Source of the DNA: CAYNWT01 sp964450955
GTDB lineage: Bacteria; Planctomycetota; Planctomycetia; Planctomycetales; Planctomycetaceae
Assembly (NCBI GenBank): GCA_964450955.1
Contig: CAYVFI010000051.1
Span: forward strand, 1 to 37,646
DNA: 37,646 nt
Reading direction: 5' to 3'
Part shown: in pieces, positions 7,656-16,214 of the stretch
Layout of the letters: each line of letters begins with the position of its first letter
How positions within the stretch are numbered: the first letter of the stretch is position 1
Position numbers and translations under genes: made by a program
Notes under the pieces: generated by a model
Databases searched by the model: none
What the model was told of the DNA's origin: nothing
What the model saw: only the letters and a program-made list of their open reading frames with translations

Positions 7656-8900
7656 TCATTCCGACGCCGAGCTAATCACCTGCTTTGAATCGCCCTGTGT
7701 AAACGGATTCGAAAACTTCTTGTCCGTTACAAACTTACGATCAGTCAACGTCTTCAGGAACGCGACCAGAGCCGACTTTTGACGCTGACTGAGATTCAAC
7801 CGAGTCTCCCCGCGTTCTTCCCGGTCACGCCCGCGACCTCGGCCCCGACCACGACCACGACCAAGTAGGCGCCGACTAAGATTCTGATGCGGTTGGACAC
7901 CACTATCGTAGTGATTGACCACGTCTTCCAAAGTCGCCAGACGCCCATCGTGCATGTAAGGCCCGGTCAATTCGATATTCCGCAACGACGGTGATTTAAA
8001 GTCGCCAATTTCGGATGCCCGCATCGTGATGTCGCCAACTCCGCCATCCTTCACCTTGAAATCGCCATCAAGACCATTGTTCCGCGTGTCGTCCAGAAAA
8101 AACACCGCGCGCTGCTGACCGCCACGACCGCGCCGGTTTGGCAAATGGCACGAAGCGCATTCGGCTCGCGTACCGCGTCCGAGAAAAATTTGCTTCCCTT
8201 CGTTCTCCAGTTCGGTGAAGTTGTGGAAATCGTCCGAGATAGACTCCGCCTCAGCGATGCCCTGGTCATATTTGGATTGGTAGGAAACCAACGATCGAAC
8301 AAACTGAGCCAACGCTTTGGACATGCGGTCCTTTGTGACTTCTTTGTCACCAAACGCTTTCTCAAACAAAGGGTCGTACAGCGGATCGTTGCCCAGTGTT
8401 GTGACAAGTTCGTCCAGCTGATGACCCATCTCGATCCGATTCTCAATCGGCATCAGCACCTGAGCTTCCAATGTTCGAGCCCGCTCGTCCCAGAAAAACC
8501 GACCGCGCCCGTAGTAGCGAGCATTCACAAGCCCCATCGCGTTGCGATCGACCTTCTTCCCTTCGAAGCCAACGCTGACCTTTTTCGGTTCCGCAAAAGC
8601 ATGCTTCTGCAGATGGCACGAAGCACAGGCCGTCTTGTTATTCGCAGACAGTTTCGTGTCGTAAAACAAAACACGCCCCAGCGTCGCCCCGTGATCTGTG
8701 ATCGGGTTGTCATCCGGTGTGTTGTCCAGTCGCCGGACGTGCCGCGAATCAAAGTGATCTGGCAACTCGAGATTGGCATAGTTGAAAGGCGTCTCCGGCA
8801 GATCCAGAACGCGTCCCGCCGACTGAGCGAACACATCTGCCGAGAAAGCCACAGCCAATCCCAACAGCAGCGACATCCTGATGAATCTTCCTGCCAGCAT
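7656..8900 (-). CDS. Di-heme cytochrome c peroxidase / MauG-family protein
   Basis: This secreted periplasmic protein of 414 residues has a signal peptide ending near ADVFAQS. It carries two CxxCH heme sites, CASCH at 92-96 and CASCH at 248-252, and a conserved YMHDGR-ATLEDVVNHYDSG segment (315-334) whose methionine is a likely heme ligand. The first site is the high-potential/peroxidatic region of the family. It either reduces H2O2 with electrons from a cytochrome or oxidises a protein partner, as MauG does. The start is well supported: AAAGGAG sits 7 bases before the ATG. A run of alternating Gly-Arg (347-358) interrupts the C-terminal region, just before the final LSQRQKSALVAFLKTLTD helix. 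Confidence 0.9.
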   Translation of the reverse strand: MLAGRFIRMSLLLGLAVAFSADVFAQSAGRVLDLPETPFNYANLELPDHFDSRHVRRLDNTPDDNPITDHGATLGRVLFYDTKLSANNKTACASCHLQKHAFAEPKKVSVGFEGKKVDRNAMGLVNARYYGRGRFFWDERARTLEAQVLMPIENRIEMGHQLDELVTTLGNDPLYDPLFEKAFGDKEVTKDRMSKALAQFVRSLVSYQSKYDQGIAEAESISDDFHNFTELENEGKQIFLGRGTRAECASCHLPNRRGRGGQQRAVFFLDDTRNNGLDGDFKVKDGGVGDITMRASEIGDFKSPSLRNIELTGPYMHDGRLATLEDVVNHYDSGVQPHQNLSRRLLGRGRGRGRGRGRDREERGETRLNLSQRQKSALVAFLKTLTDRKFVTDKKFSNPFTQGDSKQVISSASE

Positions 8901-9278
8901 TGCGTACTCCTTTCAACCGGGTGAATAGGCCTCGACTTGATTTGCAGCCCATCGCCGTGGCTCAAGCGAGTGTTAAGCATGTTACCGTTACGGGGCCGAG
9001 TTCATCCACATTTCATTGAAACAGGACCAGGCGCGAGGACCAGACCTCCGGCCTGATATGCGAGCGGCTGATCCGTGTCGCTGTGTTGAAATGTGAAAAG
9101 AACCTGCCAACCATGAATGATTGTGTAGCTTCCAACTGCAACGAAGCAGTAGGTCAGGCTGCGCCTGACGCGAATCCTGCCGTCTGGATTCGTCAGGCAC
9201 AGCCTGACCGACTTCACCAAGTACGCTGCGCACCTGCTAAGACTCCAAACCCATTTACTCTCAAGGTTGGTGGATTGA
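8901..9278. other. Divergent intergenic region
   Basis: This 378-bp gap between the peroxidase (minus) and the propeller protein (plus) should contain both promoters. I see no gene in it. The only clear structure is the REP doublet at 9149-9212. Confidence 0.5.
9149..9212. repeat. REP doublet (REPIN-like), GTCAGGC family
   Basis: GTAG (9149-9152) is followed by the hairpin GTCAGGC-tgc-GCCTGAC (9153-9169). A second hairpin, GTCAGGC-aca-GCCTGAC (9192-9208), is followed by cgac, which on the other strand reads GTCG, one base from GTAG. The flanking CGAATCC and GGATTCG also pair. Two GTAG-headed palindromes facing each other is the arrangement described for REP doublets spread by RAYT transposases. 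Confidence 0.7.
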
Positions 9279-10430
9279 ATGTTCCGGAATCCTCTTCGCT
9301 GGTTACTACTGATCACGGCTCTTCAAGCGTTCCAGCCATGCTCTTCGCTTGCATTCGATACGGACCAGGGGATTCAGTTTTCGCAAGACGGAACCCGGAT
9401 TGTGACCGGTGGCGGAGGTGGTTTCATGGTTTTCAGCGTGAAGACTGGCAAACGAGTCTTTCAACACAGGTTCAAAGAAAATGGCTTGTGGCCTGCACGA
9501 CATTCAGTCTCAATTAGTTCAGACGGCAGGTACGCTGTTGCAGGACTGAGCTATGCTGGCGCTGGCACAGAAGTGCACCACCGAATCGAGTTGTTTGATA
9601 TCAACAAAGGCAAGCGAGTTCGTTCGTTGGTAACCCCGTGGCCAGGAGTTTGGTTTTCAAAAGACGGAAAGTTGGCCGTGGGCAACGTTGCTGGTGGTTC
9701 CGTGATTTGGGGTTGCGATAAACTACCCGACTTAGAGCCGCTTCTCTCACGGCGGGATTCCAGGTCCGTGCCTTCAGTGTCTCCCGATTCTGCGCTCATT
9801 GCAATTTCGGTTGGGTCAGCGAAAAACTCATCCAAAGGGACTGTTGAACTGCAGATCCTCGACGCGAAGAATGAACTCAAGACTTCGAGGATTCTGAAGA
9901 CTTCGTTCGAAGGAAAGATCAAGTGTTGCTTTAGCCCGGACTCATCTCACCTGTTGGTTACCGACAACAGCAGCAAGGTCGAAGTCTTCTCGTTAGCCGA
10001 ACCCAGTGAGCCCATAGCTTCACTTGGGCTCGCGAAACGAATCAACACGTGTCAGTTCATTCAAAACTCTTCCGGGCTTTCGTTGATCATTGCCTTTCCG
10101 AATGATGTGAGGGTCTGGCCGATTGACTCCGAGAAAGAAGCGGAACAGATCTTTGCAGGTTCGGAATCCGGCCACGGGATCCGCGCTGTCGTGAACAAGA
10201 CCTGCAATCGAGCTCTGATTTCTGAGTTCAATATTTCCGAGAGTAAAAGCACTTGGACGCTCATTGATTTAAGGGACTACCAGGTCATCAGGAAGTTCAA
10301 ACCGAACCGACCTGGTAGCCAGCCCATTGCAGTCTTCAGCCCGTCGGGCGAAACATTCCTGGCAGTCGCAGAAGAAGGGATCGGGATCTATGACTCTTCG
10401 GCTGGTACGCTCGTCAAAGAGATTTTCTAG
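9279..10430 (+). CDS. Secreted WD40/beta-propeller-like protein
   Basis: The 383-residue product opens with a signal peptide (MFRNPLRWLLLITALQAF, cleavage near SSLAF). It then shows repeated propeller-blade phrases: GIQFSQDGTRIVTGG, SISSDGRYAVAGLS, WFSKDGKLAVGN, SPDSALIAISV, CCFSPDSSHLLVTDN and AVFSPSGETFLAVAEEGIGIYDS. The spacing suggests a seven-bladed fold. The GH and WD dipeptides of classical WD40 repeats are mostly lost. No catalytic residues are apparent; such proteins usually bind partners or scaffold. It lies 238 bases upstream of the large cytochrome protein on the same strand; a functional link is inference only. Confidence 0.7.
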   Translation: MFRNPLRWLLLITALQAFQPCSSLAFDTDQGIQFSQDGTRIVTGGGGGFMVFSVKTGKRVFQHRFKENGLWPARHSVSISSDGRYAVAGLSYAGAGTEVHHRIELFDINKGKRVRSLVTPWPGVWFSKDGKLAVGNVAGGSVIWGCDKLPDLEPLLSRRDSRSVPSVSPDSALIAISVGSAKNSSKGTVELQILDAKNELKTSRILKTSFEGKIKCCFSPDSSHLLVTDNSSKVEVFSLAEPSEPIASLGLAKRINTCQFIQNSSGLSLIIAFPNDVRVWPIDSEKEAEQIFAGSESGHGIRAVVNKTCNRALISEFNISESKSTWTLIDLRDYQVIRKFKPNRPGSQPIAVFSPSGETFLAVAEEGIGIYDSSAGTLVKEIF

Positions 10431-10668
10431 CGACAAGTAGGTCACTTCCCGCCTGACGGAGCATGCAGTCATTGAGATGCAGGCCGCGGGGAATAGACTG
10501 AAACTTTAGTAGCGAGTCGCGCCGTGATTGGCTCGACAGTTGACAGCGAGTTCGGCCGAGCCAAGCGCTCCAAGAGCTGTACTGTGCGAATCTGAACGTC
10601 CATCCGAGTCTTGGCGTGATTGCCGTGGTACTATGACCGTCCCCTGAATCTTTATCACGAGCCGCACG

Positions 10669-13600
10669 ATGCTTACCCAGTTGCTTTCGGTCCTCCTGAC
10701 CGCGTTGTTCTGCGTTCCTTCCTTCGCTCAGACTGACAAGCCGACGAAGAAGTCTCCATCGCGCCCCATCAACGCCCTCCTTGTCACCGGCGGTTGTTGT
10801 CACGACTACGATCGGCAGAAGCTGATTCTGACGCGGGGGATTTCGGCTCGGGCGAATGTGCGTTGGACGGTGGTGCAGCAGGGTGGGAAGACGACCAATA
10901 CAAAGATTCCGTTGTACAACGATCCGGACTGGGCGAAGGGGTTCGATATCGTTGTTCACAATGAGTGTTTTGCTCATGTGAAAGACAAGGAGTTTGTTGA
11001 TCGGATTTTGAAGCCGCACCGTGAGGGGACGCCGGCGATCTTGATTCATTGTGCGATGCACTGTTATCGCACGGGCGATGATCGCTGGTTCGAGTTCGTC
11101 GGGATGCAGTCGCCCGGGCATGGGGCTCATTACACATTTGATGCACAGAACGTGAAGCCGGACCATCCCATCATGCAGGGGTTCGGTGATTCGTTTACGG
11201 CTCCGAAGGGTGAGCTTTATCACTCGATGAAAGTGTTCCCGACGGCCACGACGCTGGCGTCGGCCAAGCGGCGGAATGATGGGAAGGCTCAGACCTGTGT
11301 TTGGGTGAATGAGTACAAGCCGACGTTTGGGGTTGCTGGTAGGGCCGGTTCCCACCGGCCGAACGTGCAAGGTGAAGCGAGCGATGCCGAAGGGGACACG
11401 GCCGGTGGGAACCGGCCCTACGGGTGTCGTGTCTTCGGAACCACCATCGGGCACTACAACGAAACCATGGTCGAACCGCAGTACCTGGACATGCTGACCA
11501 AAGCCATGTTGTGGGCGACGAAGCGGGATCCGGTGAAGGATTTCGAACCGGCATCTGAGAAGACGAACGCGGAGATCGCGAAGCTGGTCAATATTCCTGT
11601 CGCGAATAAAGCGGCCAAGTATGTGCCGGGCAATTGTTGCGGCGAAGGGAACCTGGCGTACGGCCGGACGGTCACGTCGAAGTCGGTTCAGAACGGGAAT
11701 TTCCGTAAGCATCTGACGGACGGGCGGCTCGATACGCGGTGGTGTCCATCGGGAGCGCAGGTTAATGAGTGGGTCACCGTCGATCTGGAGGAACCTCGCG
11801 AGGTTAACCACATTCGGTTGCACTGGGAGAAGCCGACGGGCATCAGCTATCGCTATATCGTCGAGGTCTCCAAGGACAATAAGACCTGGAAGCAGGTTGT
11901 TGATTACTCGAAGAACCAGAAGAAGGGAGCCATTCACGCTCACAGGATTGACTCAAAGGATGTTCGCTACATCCGCACGATGTTCCTCGGAGCCGACCGC
12001 GGTTTGTGGGGTTCGATCTGGGAACTCGAAGCGTCCGCCGATGAACTGCCGAAGCTGAGTAACCTGGACACGTCGACTCCGAACGATGCGACCATCAGCG
12101 ACGTGACGGCTCCACCGGGCTTCGACGTGACTGTGTTCGGTAAGCCGCCTGAGGTGAACTATCCCGTGTGCATCACGGCGTCGATGAATGGTGAAGTATT
12201 CGTTGGCGTTGATGAACAGGGTTCGCTGGGGAAGGAACCGGGGCGAGGTAAGGTTCTGCGATGTGTGGATACCGATGGCGACGGTACGGCGGACGACATC
12301 AAAGTGTTCGCGAAGATGGATCACCCGCGTGGGTTGATTTATGTGGGTGGTGGAGCGATCAGGGCCGGTTCCCACGGGCCGAACGCCACGGCAAATTCAG
12401 AGGTGGCCGGGGTTGGAGCGAAGAATGAGCGAAACCCCGGTGATAGCGATGCCAACGTTGAAAGCTTTGTAGATGCAGCGGCCGGTGGGAACCGGCCCTA
12501 CTCGAAGCTTGGCGGTTCGCTTTGGGTTTTGCATCCGCCGTTTCTTTCCGTCTACCACGACATCGATGGTGATGGAGTCTCCGACGACAGCGAAGTTCTG
12601 ATCAAGGGCATCAGCACCAACGATGTCGCCAAACGCGGAGCCGACCATACGACCAACGGCATCGCGATGGGCATCGACGGTTGGATCTACATCGCGGTCG
12701 GCGACTTTGGGTTCCACAAGGCCGTCGGTAAGGACGGCACGACGCTAAGCAAACGCGGCGGCGGTGTGGTTCGAGTTCGTCCCGACGGAACCGAGCTGGA
12801 GATTTACTCGTGGGGTCAGCGGAACATCGTGGACGTGGCGATCGACCCGTACATGAACATCTTCACGCGAGACAACACTAACGACGGCGGCGGCTGGGAC
12901 ATCCGCCTGTCGCACATCATGCAGACGGCCAACTACGGCTACCCGTCGCTGTACAAGAACTTCACCGAAGAGATCATGCCGCCGCTGGCCGACTACGGCG
13001 GCGGTTCCGGCTGCGGAGCCATGTTCTTCCACGACGAACGCTGGCCAAAGCCGTACAACAACATATTGCTGACCTGCGACTGGGGCGTGAGCAAAGTCTT
13101 CAGCCACGACCTGCCAAAGAACGGGCCCACCTTCGACGCTCAACAAAGCGACTTCCTGAAACTGCCGCGCCCCACCGACATCTGCGCCGACGGCAGCGGC
13201 CGCATGTACGTGGCGAGTTGGAAGAACGGCAAGTTCAACTACGACGGCCCGAACATTGGCTTCGTCGCGATGGTGAAGCCAAGTGGGTTCGTGCCGAAGC
13301 CCGTTCCGGATTTGAATGGGATGTCTCCGCTTCAACTGGTGGAGACACTGCGGCACCCGTCCGCAAAGGTTCGGCTGGCGGCTCAGCGACGGTTGCTGCG
13401 AGAGCGAAGTGACGAAGAGTTGAACGAAGAATTGACTAAGCAGATTGAAGTGCATCGCGGCCCGCCCGACGTGGATGGCGACGTAGAAGAGATTCACGGG
13501 CCAATCTTCACAGACGTGTTGCCCGATGAGGTTGCTACAGCACTAGCACGCCTCGTGAGCGACAAGACCGCGCCAAAGTACACTCGAGTGGCGGCAGTCT

Positions 13601-14901
13601 ACTGCCTCAAGCAACTCCACGGGGCTGGTTCACATGATGCAATAGTCGATCTTGCGAAAGACGGAGATCTTCGAGCGACCTGTATTCGTGCGATCGCCGA
13701 TCGGAGATCGCAGCTTGGCAAGACGCGGTACAATTTGATCATCAACGGCCTCTTGGATGAATCGCCTGAAGTCAAAGCCAACTCCTTGGTTAGTGCAGCA
13801 CGATACTTCGCGGCAGTTAACGCGGAGAGCGCCAATTCAATTCGTGAATTGCTTGCAAACACAATCTTTGGGTACACGGATGCTCAAAAGATTGCAGGTG
13901 TCAAAGATGTTTGGCGATCACCCGATCCGGACCGCGTTATCCCCCACCTTGCCGTTAAAGCTCTCGTCGACATGAACGCCATCGACGAATGCATCGCCGC
14001 CCTTAACGGACCGCATCGCGCCGGCGCACTTTGGGCTCTCAAGTCGATGCACGACAAGCGAACGGTTGATGGCCTGTTCAAAGTCCTCAGCACGGCTCGC
14101 GACGAAGAACTTCGTCGCGAAGTCTGGACGACCCTCATCCGTCTCTACCATCGCGAAGGCAATTACGTCGAAGGCGAAAGCCCCAAGTGGTGGGGCACGC
14201 GGCCGGACACCACCGGCCCGTACTACCACCGGGTGAAATGGTCCGAATCTGACCGGATCGCCGCTGCGATCAAGGTGGCTCTCTCGGAAGCCAACGAGTC
14301 ACTCGCGAAACACATCAACGAACAACTCAAACGCCACGTCGTGAAACTCGATGGCCTCAGCACCGCCGAGATCGCAGCGATGAAGAAACCGCAGAAGGCC
14401 ATCGCGGTTCCCAAAGCCGACCCAAACAACCCTAACCAGGTCGGCAACATGCCATACGAAAAAGCCGTCGCTGTGGCTCTCAAAGCCAAAGGTGATGTTG
14501 CGAACGGGCAGAAGTTGTTTGTCGCTCAGTCGTGCATCGCATGTCACACGTTCGCCAACGGTCAACAGCCGAAGGGGCCGCACCTGGTCGATATCGGCAA
14601 GCGCAGTAAGCCTGCTGAGCTGCTGGAATCAATGCTCAAACCGAGCAAGAAAATGACGCAGGGCTTCGACACCTGGACCTTCCTCCTGGAAAGCGGCAAG
14701 ACCCACACCGGGTTCGTCGTCCTCGAAAGCGCGGAGACTGTGACCATTCGCCAGACGGATGGCCTGTCCAAAGAGTTCCCTCAGGACGAAATCGAAGAAC
14801 GCGTGAAGCAGCAACTCTCAATGATGCCCGCCGGAATCGTCAACAACCTGACCGCTCAGCAAGTTGCCGATTTGCTGGCCTATCTCCAGTCGTTACGGTA
14901 G
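10669..14901 (+). CDS. Giant secreted PVC-type protein: ThuA, discoidin-like, propeller dehydrogenase-like, HEAT and cytochrome c domains
   Basis: A signal peptide (1-20, ending SFA) is followed by several domains. A ThuA-like domain (about 33-290) shows NALLVTGGCCHDY, HNECFAHVKD and RVFGTTIGHYNETM. A discoidin/F5-8-C-like region (about 335-455) contains TDGRLDTRWCPSGAQ. A propeller of the 'PVC-type membrane-bound dehydrogenase' class (about 475-870) shows PPGFDVTVFGKPPEVNYP, VLHPPFLSVYHDIDGDG and HTTNGIAMGIDGWIY. HEAT-like repeats follow (about 880-1180), then a cytochrome c domain with CIACH at 1289-1293. Proteins of this type are abundant in planctomycetes and thought to be periplasmic oxidoreductases for sugars or derivatives, with the substrate unproven. 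Two in-frame REP doublets encode residues 224-251 and 564-611, each giving a RAGSH..P ... AGGNRPY peptide. The very long antisense frame over the 5' part is an artefact. Confidence 0.88.
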   Translation: MLTQLLSVLLTALFCVPSFAQTDKPTKKSPSRPINALLVTGGCCHDYDRQKLILTRGISARANVRWTVVQQGGKTTNTKIPLYNDPDWAKGFDIVVHNECFAHVKDKEFVDRILKPHREGTPAILIHCAMHCYRTGDDRWFEFVGMQSPGHGAHYTFDAQNVKPDHPIMQGFGDSFTAPKGELYHSMKVFPTATTLASAKRRNDGKAQTCVWVNEYKPTFGVAGRAGSHRPNVQGEASDAEGDTAGGNRPYGCRVFGTTIGHYNETMVEPQYLDMLTKAMLWATKRDPVKDFEPASEKTNAEIAKLVNIPVANKAAKYVPGNCCGEGNLAYGRTVTSKSVQNGNFRKHLTDGRLDTRWCPSGAQVNEWVTVDLEEPREVNHIRLHWEKPTGISYRYIVEVSKDNKTWKQVVDYSKNQKKGAIHAHRIDSKDVRYIRTMFLGADRGLWGSIWELEASADELPKLSNLDTSTPNDATISDVTAPPGFDVTVFGKPPEVNYPVCITASMNGEVFVGVDEQGSLGKEPGRGKVLRCVDTDGDGTADDIKVFAKMDHPRGLIYVGGGAIRAGSHGPNATANSEVAGVGAKNERNPGDSDANVESFVDAAAGGNRPYSKLGGSLWVLHPPFLSVYHDIDGDGVSDDSEVLIKGISTNDVAKRGADHTTNGIAMGIDGWIYIAVGDFGFHKAVGKDGTTLSKRGGGVVRVRPDGTELEIYSWGQRNIVDVAIDPYMNIFTRDNTNDGGGWDIRLSHIMQTANYGYPSLYKNFTEEIMPPLADYGGGSGCGAMFFHDERWPKPYNNILLTCDWGVSKVFSHDLPKNGPTFDAQQSDFLKLPRPTDICADGSGRMYVASWKNGKFNYDGPNIGFVAMVKPSGFVPKPVPDLNGMSPLQLVETLRHPSAKVRLAAQRRLLRERSDEELNEELTKQIEVHRGPPDVDGDVEEIHGPIFTDVLPDEVATALARLVSDKTAPKYTRVAAVYCLKQLHGAGSHDAIVDLAKDGDLRATCIRAIADRRSQLGKTRYNLIINGLLDESPEVKANSLVSAARYFAAVNAESANSIRELLANTIFGYTDAQKIAGVKDVWRSPDPDRVIPHLAVKALVDMNAIDECIAALNGPHRAGALWALKSMHDKRTVDGLFKVLSTARDEELRREVWTTLIRLYHREGNYVEGESPKWWGTRPDTTGPYYHRVKWSESDRIAAAIKVALSEANESLAKHINEQLKRHVVKLDGLSTAEIAAMKKPQKAIAVPKADPNNPNQVGNMPYEKAVAVALKAKGDVANGQKLFVAQSCIACHTFANGQQPKGPHLVDIGKRSKPAELLESMLKPSKKMTQGFDTWTFLLESGKTHTGFVVLESAETVTIRQTDGLSKEFPQDEIEERVKQQLSMMPAGIVNNLTAQQVADLLAYLQSLR
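11339..11421. repeat. Perfect REP doublet (REPIN-like) inserted in-frame in the PVC-type cytochrome gene
   Basis: The left arm (11339-11360) is GTAG followed by GGCCGGTTCCCACCGGCC. The right arm (11400-11421) is its exact reverse complement, a 22-bp perfect inverted repeat around a 39-bp spacer. Each arm also folds alone (GGCCGGT-tccc-ACCGGCC). It encodes residues 224-251 of the host protein, 84 bp counting the first base of the codon. Confidence 0.9.
12359..12501. repeat. Second REP doublet of the same family, in-frame in the same gene
   Basis: The right arm (12480-12501) is identical to the right arm of the element at 11339-11421. The left arm (12359-12380) has decayed: TCAG replaces GTAG and one hairpin base is changed. 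The 99-bp spacer carries a further inverted repeat, CCGGGGTT (12407-12414) with AACCCCGG (12433-12440). It encodes residues 564-611 without stop or frameshift. Confidence 0.85.
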
Positions 14902-15104
14902 AACGCGATGCGGTTGGCGATTCAATGTTGCCCTGTCAGGTGTGGTTAAAAGCTGAGCAGTGATTGCTGGGCGCGGAAGTGAAATGCACTGGTTGTGCGC
15001 AGCTTTTTTGTTGTCGTCAGGGTCAGACAAAATGAACTGCCTGCGTTCGCCGCCGGGAGTTTGTGAAGAAGGAGCCCGTCACGAACGCGGGTTGTGGTTT
15101 TTGC

Positions 15105-15428
15105 TTACCAGCCCAGCGACATGTTCGTTTCAACAGCCCGTTGGGCTTCGTGTAGATCGACGCCGGTGTCGAGCATGTAGAGGCGGATAGCGTGGAGCTT
15201 ATCGCCGCTGGCTCTGGACAGGCAGTCGCGGGCTACGTCGCACGGTTCTGTCGAACCTTCAAGTCCCAGCAATCTTTTGGAGATGACCCAAATGTCCCGA
15301 GGTCTCTTGGTGATTCTTAGAACGCTTTCTTCAGGGTAGTGCCGTTTAGCGTGATCCTGGGCCTCAGCTTCGGAGTCGGCCCAACCAATCATGATGTGAG
15401 CTTCAGTTTCAATTTCGTAAAGCGCCAT
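15105..15428 (-). CDS. Small unknown protein with L7/L12-like C-terminal segment
   Basis: I do not recognise a family for this 107-residue product. The ATG at 15428 is preferred over the longer open frame because GGAAGGGAGA precedes it at good spacing and the protein begins cleanly (MALYEIETEAHIMIGWADSEAEA). The N-terminal half looks like a small alpha/beta domain. The C-terminal half contains KLHAIRLYMLDTGVDLHEAQRAVE, similar in pattern to the helix-turn of the ribosomal protein L7/L12 C-terminal domain (AI-Y--TG--L-EA--AVE), a module also found in non-ribosomal proteins. No signal peptide or membrane segment is seen. It is likely a cytosolic protein; function unknown. Confidence 0.6.
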   Translation of the reverse strand: MALYEIETEAHIMIGWADSEAEAQDHAKRHYPEESVLRITKRPRDIWVISKRLLGLEGSTEPCDVARDCLSRASGDKLHAIRLYMLDTGVDLHEAQRAVETNMSLGW

Positions 15429-15607
15429 CGTCTCTCCCTTCCGTTGTGTGGAGAAAGTCCCGCTCATCAGTGTACCGATGGCGGCCAGATTCAAAAAAGA
15501 AAACGGCAGTTCAGTTTAAAATTCTATTAAATGACCCCAGCCCGACTCAATTGGTATGGTTCAGGCCTACTTGTACCGTGTGGCGAGTTGAGAAACAGAG
15601 GGGTGGT

Positions 15608-16030
15608 TTGAGCTACATACGCTGTGCCGGCTGCAACACGGTTCAAAACATTCACGAGACACCCTTCTGCGCGGACTGCCGACGTTGTGCCAGTTGCGGT
15701 GTGAAGGTTTCTGTTTCGGCAATCGAATGCAGTTGCGGTTACCCAAACGACCCTGAAAAAGTCGCCGCGTTGGTTCGCCGGGATGGCATCCACCCGTCGG
15801 ATGTTGAGTTCGAAAAACGCATGGACGCAGCGGTGGCAAAGCTTCAGTCCATCAGATTGATTGTCGTCACCGTGGGGACGGCCGCATCGACCTGGGGTTT
15901 CTCGCAGTTATTCAATCTGGACGGCGCAGCGGGTGTTGCGGTCACAATCGTTTCCGGGCTGGTGACGATGTGGGTGTTGACGTATGGCTTCAATGCATGG
16001 GCAAAGTGGATCGCAGGCAACGATGTGTAG
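15608..16030 (+). CDS. Unknown zinc-ribbon protein with two C-terminal membrane segments
   Basis: The 140-residue product starts with a cysteine-rich stretch: CAGC, then CADCRRCASC, then CSCG, all within about 45 residues. This suggests a zinc-ribbon pair. A charged linker (DPEKVAALVRRDGIHPSDVEFEKRMDAA) follows, then two hydrophobic helices (about 80-100 and 106-128). The TTG at 15608 is the proposed start because gaggggtgg lies just upstream and the protein then begins MSYIRCAGC. A GTG or ATG further upstream in the same frame cannot be excluded. No enzymatic motif is visible. Confidence 0.55.
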   Translation: MSYIRCAGCNTVQNIHETPFCADCRRCASCGVKVSVSAIECSCGYPNDPEKVAALVRRDGIHPSDVEFEKRMDAAVAKLQSIRLIVVTVGTAASTWGFSQLFNLDGAAGVAVTIVSGLVTMWVLTYGFNAWAKWIAGNDV

Positions 16031-16214
16031 TCATGCTCTTTTTGAACCGCGCAGATTCCATACGTGCGCGGTGCGGGCTTTGGTTCTTCGGGTTGAACCT
16101 GATTCAAAGCCCATGCCGACCAAACTTCGGCCCCGGAATCCGCTCATGCGGTGCGTGACGTCTAAGCAGCATGGCTATCGCCGTTGCTGCACTGCATGAA
16201 ACGGGTAGTTGCCT

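Noticed and set aside
7399..7659. 86-codon minus-strand frame between the ABM protein and the peroxidase
   Set aside because: It runs through the 17-bp tandem repeat, overlaps both neighbours and has no recognisable features.
10414..11943. 509-codon open frame antisense to the start of the large PVC-type gene
   Set aside because: Its translation is Arg/Pro/His-rich with no domain, signal or ribosome binding site. The opposite strand encodes clear ThuA motifs, so this is a codon-bias shadow.
12745..13497. 250-codon antisense frame over the propeller domain
   Set aside because: Shadow of the plus-strand domain; its Val/His-rich composition matches no protein type.
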